Shown here piece after piece: positions 1 to 8,886 of a stretch of 64,000 nt of DNA. The position numbers and the translations under genes were made by a program. The stretch's first letter is position 1. Each line of letters begins with the position of its first letter. Source of the DNA: Facklamia languida CCUG 37842 (GTDB lineage Bacteria > Bacillota > Bacilli > Lactobacillales > Aerococcaceae); NCBI RefSeq assembly GCF_000245795.1, contig NZ_JH601133.1, positions 491,288-555,287 on the forward strand, given 5' to 3'. The notes beneath the pieces are model-generated. The model was not told the origin of the DNA. It worked only from the letters and a program-made list of their open reading frames with translations, and searched no databases.

Positions 1-758
1 TTGATGGCATCTTTCAGTAAAGCTGTTGCAGCTCCAGCACCATTAATATCTTTAACCCGTACAGGTTGGTTGTCCTTACGCGTATAAGCCACGATCATGT
101 TACCTAATTTTTCTTTCAATTCAGAAAGAGAATTAGATAAGCAGAATGCTGCCATTACTTCTGATGCAACTGTAATATCGAAGCCATCTTCACGTGTCAC
201 ACCATCAGCACGACGTCCCAATCCATTGACGATATTACGTAGGTTACGGTCGTTCATATCTACTACACGACGCCATACAATGCGATTTGTATCAATATCT
301 AATGCATTTCCTTGGTGAATATGATTATCTAATAAAGCAGCAATTAAGTTGTTCGCTGCTCCAATTGCGTGGAAGTCGCCAGTAAAGTGAAGGTTGATGT
401 CTTCCATTGGAACGACTTGAGCATAGCCACCACCGGCAGCTCCACCCTTAACACCGAATACTGGACCTAATGAAGGTTCACGCAAAGCAACTGCTACTTT
501 TTTACCGATTTTAGATAAACCATCTGCTAGACCGATAGAAGTAGTTGTTTTCCCTTCTCCTGCAGGTGTTGGTGTGATAGCGGTCACTAGAATTAATTTT
601 CCTAGATTCTTGTCATCCATATCTAATTTAGTAAAATCAATTTTTGCTTTTGTTTTACCATATGGCTCTAACACATCTTCAGAGATATCCAACTTAGCTG
701 CAATGTCTGCAATCGGTTGTAAAGTAGCTTCTTGAGCGATTTCAATATCTGTCTTCAT
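1..758 (-). CDS. fhs: formate--tetrahydrofolate ligase, partial (C-terminus outside window)
   Basis: This is the N-terminal ~252 residues of 10-formyl-THF synthetase, which joins formate to tetrahydrofolate using ATP in cytosolic one-carbon metabolism for purine and fMet-tRNA synthesis. The protein starts [11 protein letters not shown]. It carries the family nucleotide-binding loop ([11 protein letters not shown], about residues 60-72), a [11 protein letters not shown] segment and a glycine-rich [11 protein letters not shown] stretch. The ATG at 758 follows a GGGGG Shine-Dalgarno. The gene runs off the left edge (full proteins are about 555 aa), so the rest cannot be judged. It has its own upstream gap and appears monocistronic on its 5' side. 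Identification rests on the motifs recognised by eye. Confidence 0.95.
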   Translation of the reverse strand, partial: MKTDIEIAQEATLQPIADIAAKLDISEDVLEPYGKTKAKIDFTKLDMDDKNLGKLILVTAITPTPAGEGKTTTSIGLADGLSKIGKKVAVALREPSLGPVFGVKGGAAGGGYAQVVPMEDINLHFTGDFHAIGAANNLIAALLDNHIHQGNALDIDTNRIVWRRVVDMNDRNLRNIVNGLGRRADGVTREDGFDITVASEVMAAFCLSNSLSELKEKLGNMIVAYTRKDNQPVRVKDINGAGAATALLKDAI

Positions 759-1034
759 TAAATCTTTTCCCCCTTTGGATAAATACACATAGATTTCCTA
801 TGCATTTACTATCATAACATATAATCACAAAGAGCGCTTACTATTCTGACACTTTTTTATTTTCTTTATTATTATTTTTAATAAATTAAAGTGAATTATC
901 CCTTCTTAAGCAGCTATTTAATTGCAACAGATTCTACAAATACTACTTTAAGCTTTCTTGAACTTTGAAATGTTAATAAATTGCTGATGTTTGATGCACC
1001 ACTTCAATTTATTGAAAAAGCATTCACAAAGTTA
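759..1034. promoter_or_regulatory. intergenic region with probable fhs promoter
   Basis: AT-rich spacer between fhs and the NAD-kinase-like gene, both on the minus strand. Reading toward fhs there is a TATGAT -10-like hexamer at 816-811 but no good -35. An AAGCGCT core at about 833-839 vaguely recalls a CcpA site, but too few positions match to call it. A short CATAG/CTATG hairpin lies in the leader. I see no THF-riboswitch architecture, no coding region and no clear terminator here. Confidence 0.35.
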
Positions 1035-2159
1035 TTAAACAGCAATCACCTTATACATACGGGAATTTTGATAGCCTTGAATCACTGGGTAGTAACCTGC
1101 TATCTTTTCATCAATCGCGCGATTGCCCGTATAGACAAGCAGGGGTTTACCATGAAGGCCATTTAATTTTCCTGGTGTCGCGACAATCAGAATGTCCGTC
1201 TTATCTAGTCTTTCAAGCACCTTGTCAGAGAGCTGGTGATTGCCTCTTCCAAAGAGATAACCTTGTCCTCCCATCGGTGTCACAATTAATTTAGCTGGCT
1301 GATCTCCTATAATATCGAGTATTTCTTGCTCATAAACATCTTTCTTTACCAGCTCTTTATTACGGATAATATCCACGCCCAACATCGTCGGTTCTATTCC
1401 GAGTTCAGTCATTACGGAAGCAACCGTTGACCCTGACCCAATAATATAATAAGTATCCTCTTCCATCTGGTCGATAATATCGAGTGCAGCCGATACTTGC
1501 GCATCTTCATCGGATTGGGGGGTGGGTGATTTTAAATTCTGCATGTGGGACTCATCATACGGAACACTTAAATAGCCGTAGACCTTGGTGATAATTTCAT
1601 CACGTCTAAAAGCCTCTTCTTCAATATCAATCACTTCCTCATCTCGTAGCGATAAACCTTGGTCCGATAAATTCTTAAGCGCTAGTTTTCCTGCGTGCTC
1701 AGGAGTTGTGGCATAAACAGGTGAATGGATTTTAACACCTGCTGGAATTCCGATCGTTGGTATTGCTACTTTAATCACGCTCGCTAGATCTCTAGCAGTG
1801 CCATCTCCTCCAGCAAACAGAATCAAGTCAACCTCTTCCTCTAATAATTTCTCTGCCAAAAGCAGCGTATCCTCTGGTTGACTCTCGCCTTCAATCGGAT
1901 GGATGATTTCATATTGAAAAGGACTCTTTGCAAGTAGGTCAGCCCCCATCTTTCCACCCGCCACATAGATTCTTAACTGATCAGATAGTGGTTTAAGTTG
2001 CTCCAATGCCTTTTGCGCCTTAGTGGGAGCTTCTGGATTTGCCCCCCGCTTAATAGCTTCCCGAAGCACCTCTTGTCCATCTGTTCCTTTCAATCCAACC
2101 TTACCACCCATACCTGCAATTGGATTGATGATCAGACCCAACTTTTTCATTTGTTTCAC
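1035..2159 (-). CDS. COG3199-type ATP-NAD kinase family protein
   Basis: A 374-aa cytosolic protein with a diacylglycerol-kinase/NAD-kinase fold. It opens with LGLIINPIAGMGG and carries the nucleotide-binding FAGGDGTARD motif near residue 115, as in NAD kinases and the acetoin-cluster AcoX group. A second conserved block, VTPMGGQGYLFGRGN, lies near residue 295 and is characteristic of COG3199 proteins rather than classical NadK/PpnK. The substrate is unproven: the family is annotated as a predicted polyphosphate- or ATP-dependent NAD kinase. The ATG is preceded by GAAGGAGTG. It is divergent from the chrA pair, so no operon partner indicates its role. Confidence 0.8.
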   Translation of the reverse strand: MKQMKKLGLIINPIAGMGGKVGLKGTDGQEVLREAIKRGANPEAPTKAQKALEQLKPLSDQLRIYVAGGKMGADLLAKSPFQYEIIHPIEGESQPEDTLLLAEKLLEEEVDLILFAGGDGTARDLASVIKVAIPTIGIPAGVKIHSPVYATTPEHAGKLALKNLSDQGLSLRDEEVIDIEEEAFRRDEIITKVYGYLSVPYDESHMQNLKSPTPQSDEDAQVSAALDIIDQMEEDTYYIIGSGSTVASVMTELGIEPTMLGVDIIRNKELVKKDVYEQEILDIIGDQPAKLIVTPMGGQGYLFGRGNHQLSDKVLERLDKTDILIVATPGKLNGLHGKPLLVYTGNRAIDEKIAGYYPVIQGYQNSRMYKVIAV

Positions 2160-2180
2160 TCCTTCTATCGATTTATTTTT

Positions 2181-2208
2181 ATTATAACCTTTTATTTCGA
2201 ATTGTCAT
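2181..2208 (-). promoter_or_regulatory. promoter of the COG3199 gene
   Basis: Minus-strand ATGACA (-35, 2208-2203) and TATAAT (-10, 2186-2181) separated by 16 bp, about 25 bp upstream of the ATG at 2159. It is a good vegetative sigma-A promoter. Confidence 0.65.
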
Positions 2209-2226
2209 GGCAGTCCAAGTAAACCA

Positions 2227-2255
2227 TTTTACTATCACGTGACTTTCTTTATAAT
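2227..2255 (+). promoter_or_regulatory. promoter of the chrA pair
   Basis: TATAAT at 2250-2255 with a weak TTTTAC -35 at 2227-2232 and 17-bp spacing, about 40 bp before the GTG start of the first transporter half. A CACGTG palindrome at 2237-2242 lies between the two boxes and could be an operator, which is inference only. Confidence 0.5.
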
Positions 2256-2295
2256 ACATACATACGCGAAATAGCTGTAGCTAGGAGATGATAAA

Positions 2296-2856
2296 GTGAA
2301 AAAACTCCATTTCTTATGGAAATTATTTTATGCCACTTTTTTGCTAAGCGCCTTCACTTTCGGTGGAGGTTACGTGATTGTGTCCCTCATGAAGCGCCAA
2401 TTTGTGGACGATTACCAGTGGTTTTCAGAGAATGAGATGGTCGACCTCGTCTCAATTGCGCAATCTTCACCCGGTGCGATCGCAGTCAATGCAGCGATTA
2501 TTGTCGGTTATCGGCTTGCAGGATTTATGGGAATTGCAGCAACAGTTCTGGCCACGATTCTTCCCCCTTTTATCATCATTTCGATCATTGCCAACTTTTA
2601 TCAAATTTTTAGTCAGAATTACTGGATCGCCACCATGCTAGATGGCATGCAAGCCGGTGTTGCTGCTGTCATTTCAACAGTTATTTTCGAAATGGGAGCC
2701 GGACTCGTCAAAGAAAAGAAGCCTCTCTTAATCGGACTGTTCGGACTCGCTCTCTTGGCGCTCGCGGTCTTTAAAGTAGATGTTAGTATCATTGTGGTCA
2801 CCAGCCTCTTTCTAGGACTTCTCTATTCTTTCATTCTTAAAGGGGTGATTAAGTGA
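2296..2856 (+). CDS. chromate transporter, short-chain ChrA subunit 1
   Basis: A 186-aa integral membrane protein of the CHR family. The signature FTFGGGYVIV lies near residue 22 and the SPGAIAVN motif near residue 58, followed by four to five hydrophobic segments. Short single-domain CHR proteins work as pairs (compare B. subtilis YwrA/YwrB) and together equal one bidomain ChrA; in characterised members they export chromate. The GTG start at 2296 follows AGGAG. The stop overlaps the next start by 4 nt (GTGA), so the halves are translationally coupled. Chromate is the family substrate; the physiological anion here is unknown. Confidence 0.87.
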   Translation: MKKLHFLWKLFYATFLLSAFTFGGGYVIVSLMKRQFVDDYQWFSENEMVDLVSIAQSSPGAIAVNAAIIVGYRLAGFMGIAATVLATILPPFIIISIIANFYQIFSQNYWIATMLDGMQAGVAAVISTVIFEMGAGLVKEKKPLLIGLFGLALLALAVFKVDVSIIVVTSLFLGLLYSFILKGVIK

Positions 2857-3410
2857 TTTATTGGCAACTCTTCTTATGCTTCTTACAAATTGGATCCCTG
2901 TCCTTTGGTGGCGGATATGCGGCCCTTCCCCTGATTGAGAACCTAGTGGTCCACCAGAATCACTGGCTCACAATGGGAGAATATACAGACCTCATCACGA
3001 TTTCTCAAATGACACCCGGTCCCATTGCCATCAACAGTGCGACCTTCATCGGCATCAAAGTAGCAGGATTGGCAGGTGCAATGGTTGCTACCTTGGGAAG
3101 CGTCTTACCATCAATTATCATTGTTTCAATCCTCGCTCGAATCTATACTAAATACCAAGAACTTGACCTGATGCAAAATGTGCTCTTAGTTTTACGGCCG
3201 ACCGTCGTCGCCTTGATTGCGAGTTCAGGTCTTTCTATCCTTATCTCAGCACTTTGGTCCTCTTCTAAGATTGGACTTGCGACAATTAGCTGGCCAATGG
3301 TCTTTATTTTTATTACCGCCTTTATACTCCTCAATAAATTTAAGTTGAATCCCATCCTAGTGATGGTCCTCAGTGGTTTCTTGAATATCCTTCTGTCCTT
3401 TTTCCTATAA
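2853..3410 (+). CDS. chromate transporter, short-chain ChrA subunit 2
   Basis: A 185-aa partner of the preceding gene. It repeats the CHR signatures LSFGGGYAALPL (about residues 16-27) and TPGPIAINSATF (about residues 54-65), with hydrophobic helices to the C-terminus, which ends in a membrane segment. The two subunits probably insert with opposite topology and form one transporter. The GTG start sits inside the last codons of the upstream gene. A strong terminator follows directly, so the pair is a closed two-gene operon. Confidence 0.87.
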   Translation: MIYWQLFLCFLQIGSLSFGGGYAALPLIENLVVHQNHWLTMGEYTDLITISQMTPGPIAINSATFIGIKVAGLAGAMVATLGSVLPSIIIVSILARIYTKYQELDLMQNVLLVLRPTVVALIASSGLSILISALWSSSKIGLATISWPMVFIFITAFILLNKFKLNPILVMVLSGFLNILLSFFL

Positions 3411-3412
3411 AA

Positions 3413-3444
3413 AAACCTGTCCTTTCAAATGGACAGGTTTTTTA
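3413..3444 (+). terminator. Rho-independent terminator after the chrA pair
   Basis: AAACCTGTCC (3413-3422) pairs with GGACAGGTTT (3431-3440) across an 8-nt loop and is followed by T residues on the plus strand. An A-run on the left means it can also terminate minus-strand transcription. Confidence 0.9.
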
Positions 3445-3467
3445 GTCTTCTCCGTTTAGAGAATAAT

Positions 3468-4298
3468 TTAGTCACTTACTTTGGTAGGAATAGGTTGTCG
3501 ATCAATTTGTTCGATCTGCACCTTTCTTTCTTGCAATAGGTCAATATATTCTTCGAGGGTCAGCTGGTACTTATGGATAAAAGCCGCATTCGACCGTCCC
3601 ACATAACGGTAATGCCAGGGTTCAAATTGATAGCCTGTTTCACGTTTTTTGCCCTCAGGATAGCGCAAAATAAAACCGAAGTTATGGGCATTTTCTGCTA
3701 ACCATTTAGCTGATTCATAAGAAGAATAATCTTGCGAGAGATCATTACGATTCCTTAGCCAATCATCCCCAATGAGATCGAGTGCTAAGCCGGTTAAATG
3801 CTCAGTTGATTCTGGCTGCGCATAGTAGCTATTGGTTAAGTCAATGGATTGAGGCAAGCTATAACCCAGACTCTGGTACCACTTGATCCGTTGCTGACGG
3901 TTTGCTGCTTGTTGTTCTTTTGTACGATGAGCCGAAACAACCGTTAGATGGTGTCCAGCCCTTTTACCTGCTTGCCACAAATCAGCAAATGCTTGCTTCA
4001 CATGCCGGTCCGCTAAAAAGCCAGGCTGGATTTCTACCAGATCGACAACTCTGTCATAATTCCAGGGGTGGCTTTCATTCACAAGAACCAGGGAAGGATC
4101 ATTTAGATCAGCGTCTGCAGGAAGTTGGCTCAATAAATCTTCTCTTTCGTTCTGGCTTAATGAGAATGATATTGAATCGATTTGAAGCTTCTCAAATGAC
4201 TCAACATGATGAGCTAGGATCCGTTCAGAATGAAGGTAACCTCCACACAAAAATAGTAAAAATAGAATGATCATGCGTTTTGCCGTCGGAGTATGCAC
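3468..4298 (-). CDS. M15 (VanY/DacB-type) D-Ala-D-Ala carboxypeptidase family protein
   Basis: A 276-aa exported peptidase predicted to trim the terminal D-Ala from peptidoglycan stems. An N-terminal hydrophobic segment (about residues 9-22, IILFLLFLCGGYL) acts as a signal or anchor; the Cys in it is not a convincing lipobox. Zinc and catalytic positions of M15B are visible: SAHRT near residue 122, H167 and D174 in STEHLTGLALD, and E226/H229 in EPWHYRYVG. The GTG start at 4298 follows GAGGGG. It lies downstream of the polysaccharide cluster on the same strand, 41 bp from the dehydrogenase, and is probably read through. Confidence 0.88.
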   Translation of the reverse strand: MHTPTAKRMIILFLLFLCGGYLHSERILAHHVESFEKLQIDSISFSLSQNEREDLLSQLPADADLNDPSLVLVNESHPWNYDRVVDLVEIQPGFLADRHVKQAFADLWQAGKRAGHHLTVVSAHRTKEQQAANRQQRIKWYQSLGYSLPQSIDLTNSYYAQPESTEHLTGLALDLIGDDWLRNRNDLSQDYSSYESAKWLAENAHNFGFILRYPEGKKRETGYQFEPWHYRYVGRSNAAFIHKYQLTLEEYIDLLQERKVQIEQIDRQPIPTKVSD

Positions 4299-4339
4299 CG
4301 CTATCCCCTCACTTCTTCATCGGACAGATCAGCAAGAAA

Positions 4340-5662
4340 TTATAACCGCCAGAAAGTATAGGCTTGTTCTTTGAAATAATCGGCATCTAAGATACTCTTC
4401 ACATCAATAATCACTCGCTGGTCGTGGGGTAGGTCCGCTTTAAACAATCCTTCAATATCTTGATTCGATAATTGTTTGAATTCCTGATGTCCAACCGCCA
4501 TGATCAAGGCATCCACATCGTTCAGATCCTTCAAATCAACTAGTTCCACTTGGTATTCCTTATAAGCATCTGCGGGATCCGCCCAAGGATCCACCACATT
4601 TATTTCCACTCCGAATGCTTCTAAATAGCGAATGATATCTGCTACCTTCGAATTTCGTGTGTCCGGAGTATGCTCTTTAAATGTCAGTCCAAGAATGGCA
4701 ACTTTTGAACCGATCACTTTTTTTCCAGCTTTGACCATTAATTTGATGAATTTATCTCCGATAAAGTCTCCCATCTGATCATTAATTTGTCGGCCCGAAA
4801 GGACAATCTGGCTATGGTAACCCAAATTTTCTGCTTCATAAACAAAGTAATAGGGATCAACACCAATACAGTGCCCACCTACTAAACCAGGCGTGAATCC
4901 TAAAGCGTTCCATTTAGTATTCATAGCATCAAGCACATCCTGTGAATCAATTCCCATCCGATCAAAGACCAGGGCCAGTTCATTCATAAAGGCTATGTTG
5001 ATGTCTCTTTGACTATTTTCAACAACTTTGGCTGCCTCTGCTACTTTAATACTTGGTGCTCGATGAACGCCTGCTTTAATCACTAACTCATAAACCTTAG
5101 CCAAGGTATCCAAGGTCACTGGAGAAGTAGCTGAGACGATTTTTGTGATAGAAGTGAGTGTATGGACCTTATCACCAGGATTAATGCGTTCTGGCGAATA
5201 GCCAACCCAGAAGTCCTCACCATGTTTCAAACCCGATGTTTGTTCGAGCACTTCAATACAGATATCCTCTGTGACACCAGGATAAACGGTTGACTCATAG
5301 ACAACAATCGATCCTTTTGTTAAGTTACGTCCTACCGTTTGGCTAGCTGAGATAACGGGACTTAAGTTAGGCGTCTTATCTTGATTAATAGGCGTCGGAA
5401 CGGCCACTATAATAAACTTAGCCTCTTGAATCAAGCGCTCATCCGCTGTAAAAATCAAATCGGATTGTTTGACAGCTTCATCTCCTACTTCCATAGTAGG
5501 ATCAATCCCTTGTAAATATTGAGCAACCTTATTTTCATTATTATCATAGCCTATCGTGTCAACATGGTTAGCAAACTCGATCGCAATGGGCATTCCAACA
5601 TAACCCAAGCCAATTACCGCTAATTTCGTTTTTCGATTGATCAAGTCTTTATATAGATCCAA
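4340..5662 (-). CDS. UDP-N-acetylhexosamine-type nucleotide-sugar 6-dehydrogenase
   Basis: A 440-aa cytosolic NAD-dependent enzyme oxidising the C6 hydroxyl of a UDP-sugar to a carboxylate, which gives the anionic sugar of the surface polymer. It has a Rossmann motif GLGYVG (residues 18-23), a VVYESTVYPG segment and the catalytic Cys at about residue 265 in GGHCIGVDPYY. The sequence looks like the WbpA/WbpO/TviB group (UDP-GlcNAc or UDP-GalNAc) more than TuaD or Ugd. The start is a TTG at 5662 behind AAAGGGTG. It has its own TATAAT promoter in the 69-bp gap after the GT2 gene. The exact sugar cannot be decided by eye. Confidence 0.87.
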   Translation of the reverse strand: MDLYKDLINRKTKLAVIGLGYVGMPIAIEFANHVDTIGYDNNENKVAQYLQGIDPTMEVGDEAVKQSDLIFTADERLIQEAKFIIVAVPTPINQDKTPNLSPVISASQTVGRNLTKGSIVVYESTVYPGVTEDICIEVLEQTSGLKHGEDFWVGYSPERINPGDKVHTLTSITKIVSATSPVTLDTLAKVYELVIKAGVHRAPSIKVAEAAKVVENSQRDINIAFMNELALVFDRMGIDSQDVLDAMNTKWNALGFTPGLVGGHCIGVDPYYFVYEAENLGYHSQIVLSGRQINDQMGDFIGDKFIKLMVKAGKKVIGSKVAILGLTFKEHTPDTRNSKVADIIRYLEAFGVEINVVDPWADPADAYKEYQVELVDLKDLNDVDALIMAVGHQEFKQLSNQDIEGLFKADLPHDQRVIIDVKSILDADYFKEQAYTFWRL

Positions 5663-5684
5663 GATTTAATCACCCTTTCATGTG

Positions 5685-5704
5685 ATGTTCTGCACAACAT
5701 TATA
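5685..5704 (-). promoter_or_regulatory. promoter and palindrome before the nucleotide-sugar dehydrogenase
   Basis: TATAAT on the minus strand at 5704-5699, directly adjacent to an inverted repeat ATGTT-N6-AACAT (5685-5700) at the expected transcription start. An internal promoter with a possible operator would let the dehydrogenase be expressed separately from the upstream cluster. The -35 region is poor. Confidence 0.45.
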
Positions 5705-5731
5705 GCAAAGGTCTTTCTATTTTAGAATAAC

Positions 5732-6490
5732 TTATAATCTCCTTTTGATCGCTTGCCATACATAATGGGTAAAAAAGTAGCACGACTGCAAGAAAGGGAG
5801 TTTTTCTAGTTTGCGATAAGTATGCCAAGTTCTCTTTAAAGCTTTAAATTTATTCGATGAGATCGATCCTTGTACTTGGCGGTATGCATTCAGAACTTGC
5901 TGAAGGCCATAAGCCGTTAGGTTCTGTTCACGCATTAATTTTAACCATGTCGCTGTGTCTTGCCCCTTTCTCACCAGCGGCATCCTAAAGTCGCCAACGA
6001 TTTCTCGGTCAATCATGACCGTTGAACATGCAATGGCTGTATTCTTTAATAAGGCATAGTAATCAAGCGAATAAGGTATATGGACAGCGGGTTTGATCAT
6101 TCTGCCAGATTCATCCATCAAGGAGAAGTCCGTATAAGTGAAGGCAAAACCATGCTCCTGCATAAAGGCGATCTGCTTAGCCAGCTTATCCGAAGTCCAG
6201 CGGTCATCGCTATCCAGGAAGGCAATATATTGACCGTTTGCATAAGCCAGCCCCTTATTACGGGCAACTGCCGCGCCAGAGTTGGTGGGGAGCGATAACA
6301 AATGAATACGTGGATCACGATAGGATTCAATTACCGATACACTTTGGTCTTGACTAGCATCATCGATTAAAATGAGCTCCCAATCAGGATAGGTCTGATC
6401 GAGGACACATTGGATGGTTTCCGTTAAAAACGGTTCAGCATTATAGACCGGGGTAATGATTGAAATACAATTTTCTTGATATTTTTTCAT
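5732..6490 (-). CDS. GT2 glycosyltransferase, TuaG-like
   Basis: A 252-aa GT-A-fold family 2 glycosyltransferase. It has the N-terminal nucleotide-sugar motif ISIITPVYN, the DDAS acidic motif and the LDSDD metal-binding motif near residue 93. The C-terminal half (GQDTATWL, SISSNK, KRTWHTYRKLE) matches my recollection of B. subtilis TuaG, a teichuronic-acid glycosyltransferase. I take the ATG at 6490 rather than 6529, because it follows a TAGGAG Shine-Dalgarno that overlaps the upstream gene's stop and avoids an overlap. There is no membrane anchor; it should act on the cytosolic face on lipid-linked sugar. Confidence 0.85.
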   Translation of the reverse strand: MKKYQENCISIITPVYNAEPFLTETIQCVLDQTYPDWELILIDDASQDQSVSVIESYRDPRIHLLSLPTNSGAAVARNKGLAYANGQYIAFLDSDDRWTSDKLAKQIAFMQEHGFAFTYTDFSLMDESGRMIKPAVHIPYSLDYYALLKNTAIACSTVMIDREIVGDFRMPLVRKGQDTATWLKLMREQNLTAYGLQQVLNAYRQVQGSISSNKFKALKRTWHTYRKLEKLPFLQSCYFFTHYVWQAIKRRL

Positions 6491-6498
6491 AATGACTC

Positions 6499-7554
6499 CT
6501 AGACAATGTGGATAATCCGAACTCGACAAGGATACAGATGGGCAAAGTCCATTTGGTCCTTAAACCACTCTTTTGTAGTTAAGTGACTCTTAATAATAAT
6601 CACGATTTCGTCAAAGGAAAAATCCGCATCAAGGTGCTTCAAGTCCGTGACTCTCACTTGTCGCTGGTTGTCAGAGATGAGCACTTCGTCATCTTGAAAG
6701 CGATCCTCTTTAACGATGACCTGCTTTTGATTAGAAGGGAATTCAATTAAAGCTTGGATAGCTTCAGGCGATCGATGGTGTTCCACTAACAAGTGAGTAT
6801 CTTCTAAGCGCCAAGTATAATCGAAGGCATAGTTAATCACCTTTTTAAACAATTGACGGACAAATAAAACCCCAACAACCAAGAGGGTCCCCAAAATAGC
6901 CCCCATCAGACCATATAGAATATGTCCCTTGGCTTCTTTTGATTGATAGGGCGTGAGTGTTTCATCGGTCGGAACCTCATCCGTTAATTCAATCGGTACC
7001 ATCTCGCCAAGTGCAGGTTCTTGAATAATAGTTGCTTGTATCTTATCAAAAAAAGGCAAAGCCTCCTCTTCAACCATTTGAGCATAGGCTTGAGCAATCT
7101 TCAGATTATCTTCACTGGTTTTCCCAACCAAAAACCGCATTGTGATCACATTGGATGCCGTATCACGCAGTCCGGCTAATCCACCTCGAAAATCATTCGT
7201 CTTATACATTTCTAGGGTCCGCTCTGCTTCTAACCAGTCAGCAAATTGAACACCAGTCTTCTCTTCAATTGATTGAACCACTTGAGGGGTTGAAAAATAA
7301 TCATCGAAGAGTGAGGCAGTTGAGAAAATACTCCCATCTTCCATGGTGACAATCATTTGGAATGAAGCAGGTTCTTGTTGATAGACTTCTGCTAAATAAT
7401 CATAGGCTGGACGGGTATCTTGCCGCACCCAACGGTTAAGGAAATACCGTCCACTAACTACTAAGACAACCACCATCACCACACCCATCAAAATCCTTAA
7501 TAGGTTCTCTTTAATAAAACGCCAAAATTCCTTAATCAGAGTAGCTAAACTCAT
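6499..7554 (-). CDS. Wzz/TuaF-like polysaccharide co-polymerase with C-terminal cytosolic domain
   Basis: A 351-aa protein with the co-polymerase layout: TM1 at about residues 19-38, an extracytoplasmic domain of about 170 residues, and TM2 at about residues 210-233. A basic ~115-residue cytosolic tail (234-351) follows that I do not recognise; it has no Walker motifs or Tyr cluster. Family members set glycan chain length with the Wzy polymerase. Position between the polymerase and a TuaG-like GT matches tuaE-F-G order in Bacillus. I chose the ATG at 7554, an ATGA overlap with the polymerase stop after GGGAG; an upstream in-frame start would sit inside the polymerase gene. Confidence 0.75.
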   Translation of the reverse strand: MSLATLIKEFWRFIKENLLRILMGVVMVVVLVVSGRYFLNRWVRQDTRPAYDYLAEVYQQEPASFQMIVTMEDGSIFSTASLFDDYFSTPQVVQSIEEKTGVQFADWLEAERTLEMYKTNDFRGGLAGLRDTASNVITMRFLVGKTSEDNLKIAQAYAQMVEEEALPFFDKIQATIIQEPALGEMVPIELTDEVPTDETLTPYQSKEAKGHILYGLMGAILGTLLVVGVLFVRQLFKKVINYAFDYTWRLEDTHLLVEHHRSPEAIQALIEFPSNQKQVIVKEDRFQDDEVLISDNQRQVRVTDLKHLDADFSFDEIVIIIKSHLTTKEWFKDQMDFAHLYPCRVRIIHIV

Positions 7555-8870
7555 TTTCTCGCACTCCCTTGCTGAAATAATTGATGCACATTCCCTTGTC
7601 TTAAAACCTCTTGGTCGACGATTTTTACAAAAGCGATTAACAATCCAAAAAAGACCCAGTGCCACTCAATTAGCATATTATTCGCACTTGTAATACTTCC
7701 CAATATAAAGATCAATAAGAATCCAAATAAAGGATAGGCCAATTGGGCAGCCAAACTGCCACGAAATTGTTTAACGATTTGGAATAACCGTTGACATAAG
7801 CCAAAGTATCCCACTATATAAAGGACGAAAGCCACCAAGCCGTTACTCACCAATATTTCCAACCACCAATTATGCATATTGGTAATTTCATTGGTCGGCC
7901 AGAAGCCCCGCAGCTTGGCCCAATTTTCAATATTGCCTGAGCCCACACCTAGTCCCCCGGTTTGGGCCAAGAAAATTAAACCATTGCGCCAACTATTCAT
8001 TCTCTTGGTATCTCCTGACAAGCCTCCAGCAGGGCCTCCGATATAGAAAATTTCTGCTAGTTTATCTTGTAAGTGAGGGATCAGAAGAACCATCAAACCA
8101 AGACCACATGCTAAAATGATTCCGGACCGCATCAGCAACTTGGGTGAATCATCAAAGCGAATGCTTGAAACTAGCAAAAAGCCACTGTATAAAAGCAAGC
8201 AGATCAAAGACATCCTGGATCCACTTTGAAAAATTAGGAAGCTGGCTAAAAGATAGGCCATCAGGTACATTATCCGCTTTAGATAATGGCTAGAAAGTAG
8301 ATAAAGGCAAATACAGACACTCAGATAGGCCAACAGCATCGTGGCATAATCATTCTGGTTAGCGAAAGTTGTTATGGGAATCCGTGTCCAGGGTTGACTA
8401 GCAAAGGTGGAGTATTTATCTAACTTGCTCATATCGGCAAATAGATAGTGATTCGTAAGGATTTCAAAGTAACCCCAAGCAACCAATAAAGTCATCATCA
8501 GCCAGGAACCCTTCAGCAAGTTCAGCCACATCCGATCATTTTCAGTCCAAAAATACAGCGCTAAAATACTACCTAGACCGATCGTCATTAAAAAGGATAC
8601 TTGAATCCAACCCTTCAAGTCCTCTACCCATAAACCTGTAATGAGTCCAATTATCCACCATACAAAATAAACCAACAAAAACCGGCTAGCAGCTGATCGG
8701 GGTATGATTTTGACCTGGTGATTATCTAAGATAACTTGCATGAATAATAAAGGATAGGCCGCTAAAGCTAAGAGTCGATAGACCGTAATCTGAGCGAGAG
8801 GGGTTGAAATAGCGAGTAGCTGCGTTCCCATAAAAAGACTCATCACTAGCAACAACAAATAGATTGCCAA
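7551..8870 (-). CDS. O-antigen ligase/polymerase (Wzy/TuaE-like)
   Basis: An integral membrane protein of about 439 aa with 11-12 hydrophobic segments. It has a large extracytoplasmic loop containing the family-typical GGLGVGSGN and TNMHNWWLEILVSNG segments (about residues 300-345), as in the Wzy_C/O-antigen ligase superfamily. It should polymerise lipid-linked repeat units outside the membrane. I favour the TTG start at 8870, nine bases after AGGAAGGAG, over an ATG at 8933 that would lie inside the flippase gene. It ends in an ATGA overlap with the Wzz-like gene. Confidence 0.83.
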   Translation of the reverse strand: MAIYLLLLVMSLFMGTQLLAISTPLAQITVYRLLALAAYPLLFMQVILDNHQVKIIPRSAASRFLLVYFVWWIIGLITGLWVEDLKGWIQVSFLMTIGLGSILALYFWTENDRMWLNLLKGSWLMMTLLVAWGYFEILTNHYLFADMSKLDKYSTFASQPWTRIPITTFANQNDYATMLLAYLSVCICLYLLSSHYLKRIMYLMAYLLASFLIFQSGSRMSLICLLLYSGFLLVSSIRFDDSPKLLMRSGIILACGLGLMVLLIPHLQDKLAEIFYIGGPAGGLSGDTKRMNSWRNGLIFLAQTGGLGVGSGNIENWAKLRGFWPTNEITNMHNWWLEILVSNGLVAFVLYIVGYFGLCQRLFQIVKQFRGSLAAQLAYPLFGFLLIFILGSITSANNMLIEWHWVFFGLLIAFVKIVDQEVLRQGNVHQLFQQGSARK

Positions 8871-8886
8871 GGCTCGCCACTCCTTC

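Noticed and set aside
759-1034. Possible THF riboswitch upstream of fhs
   Set aside because: The leader is AT-rich and only a 5-bp hairpin is visible; none of the conserved junction elements of THF riboswitches could be placed.
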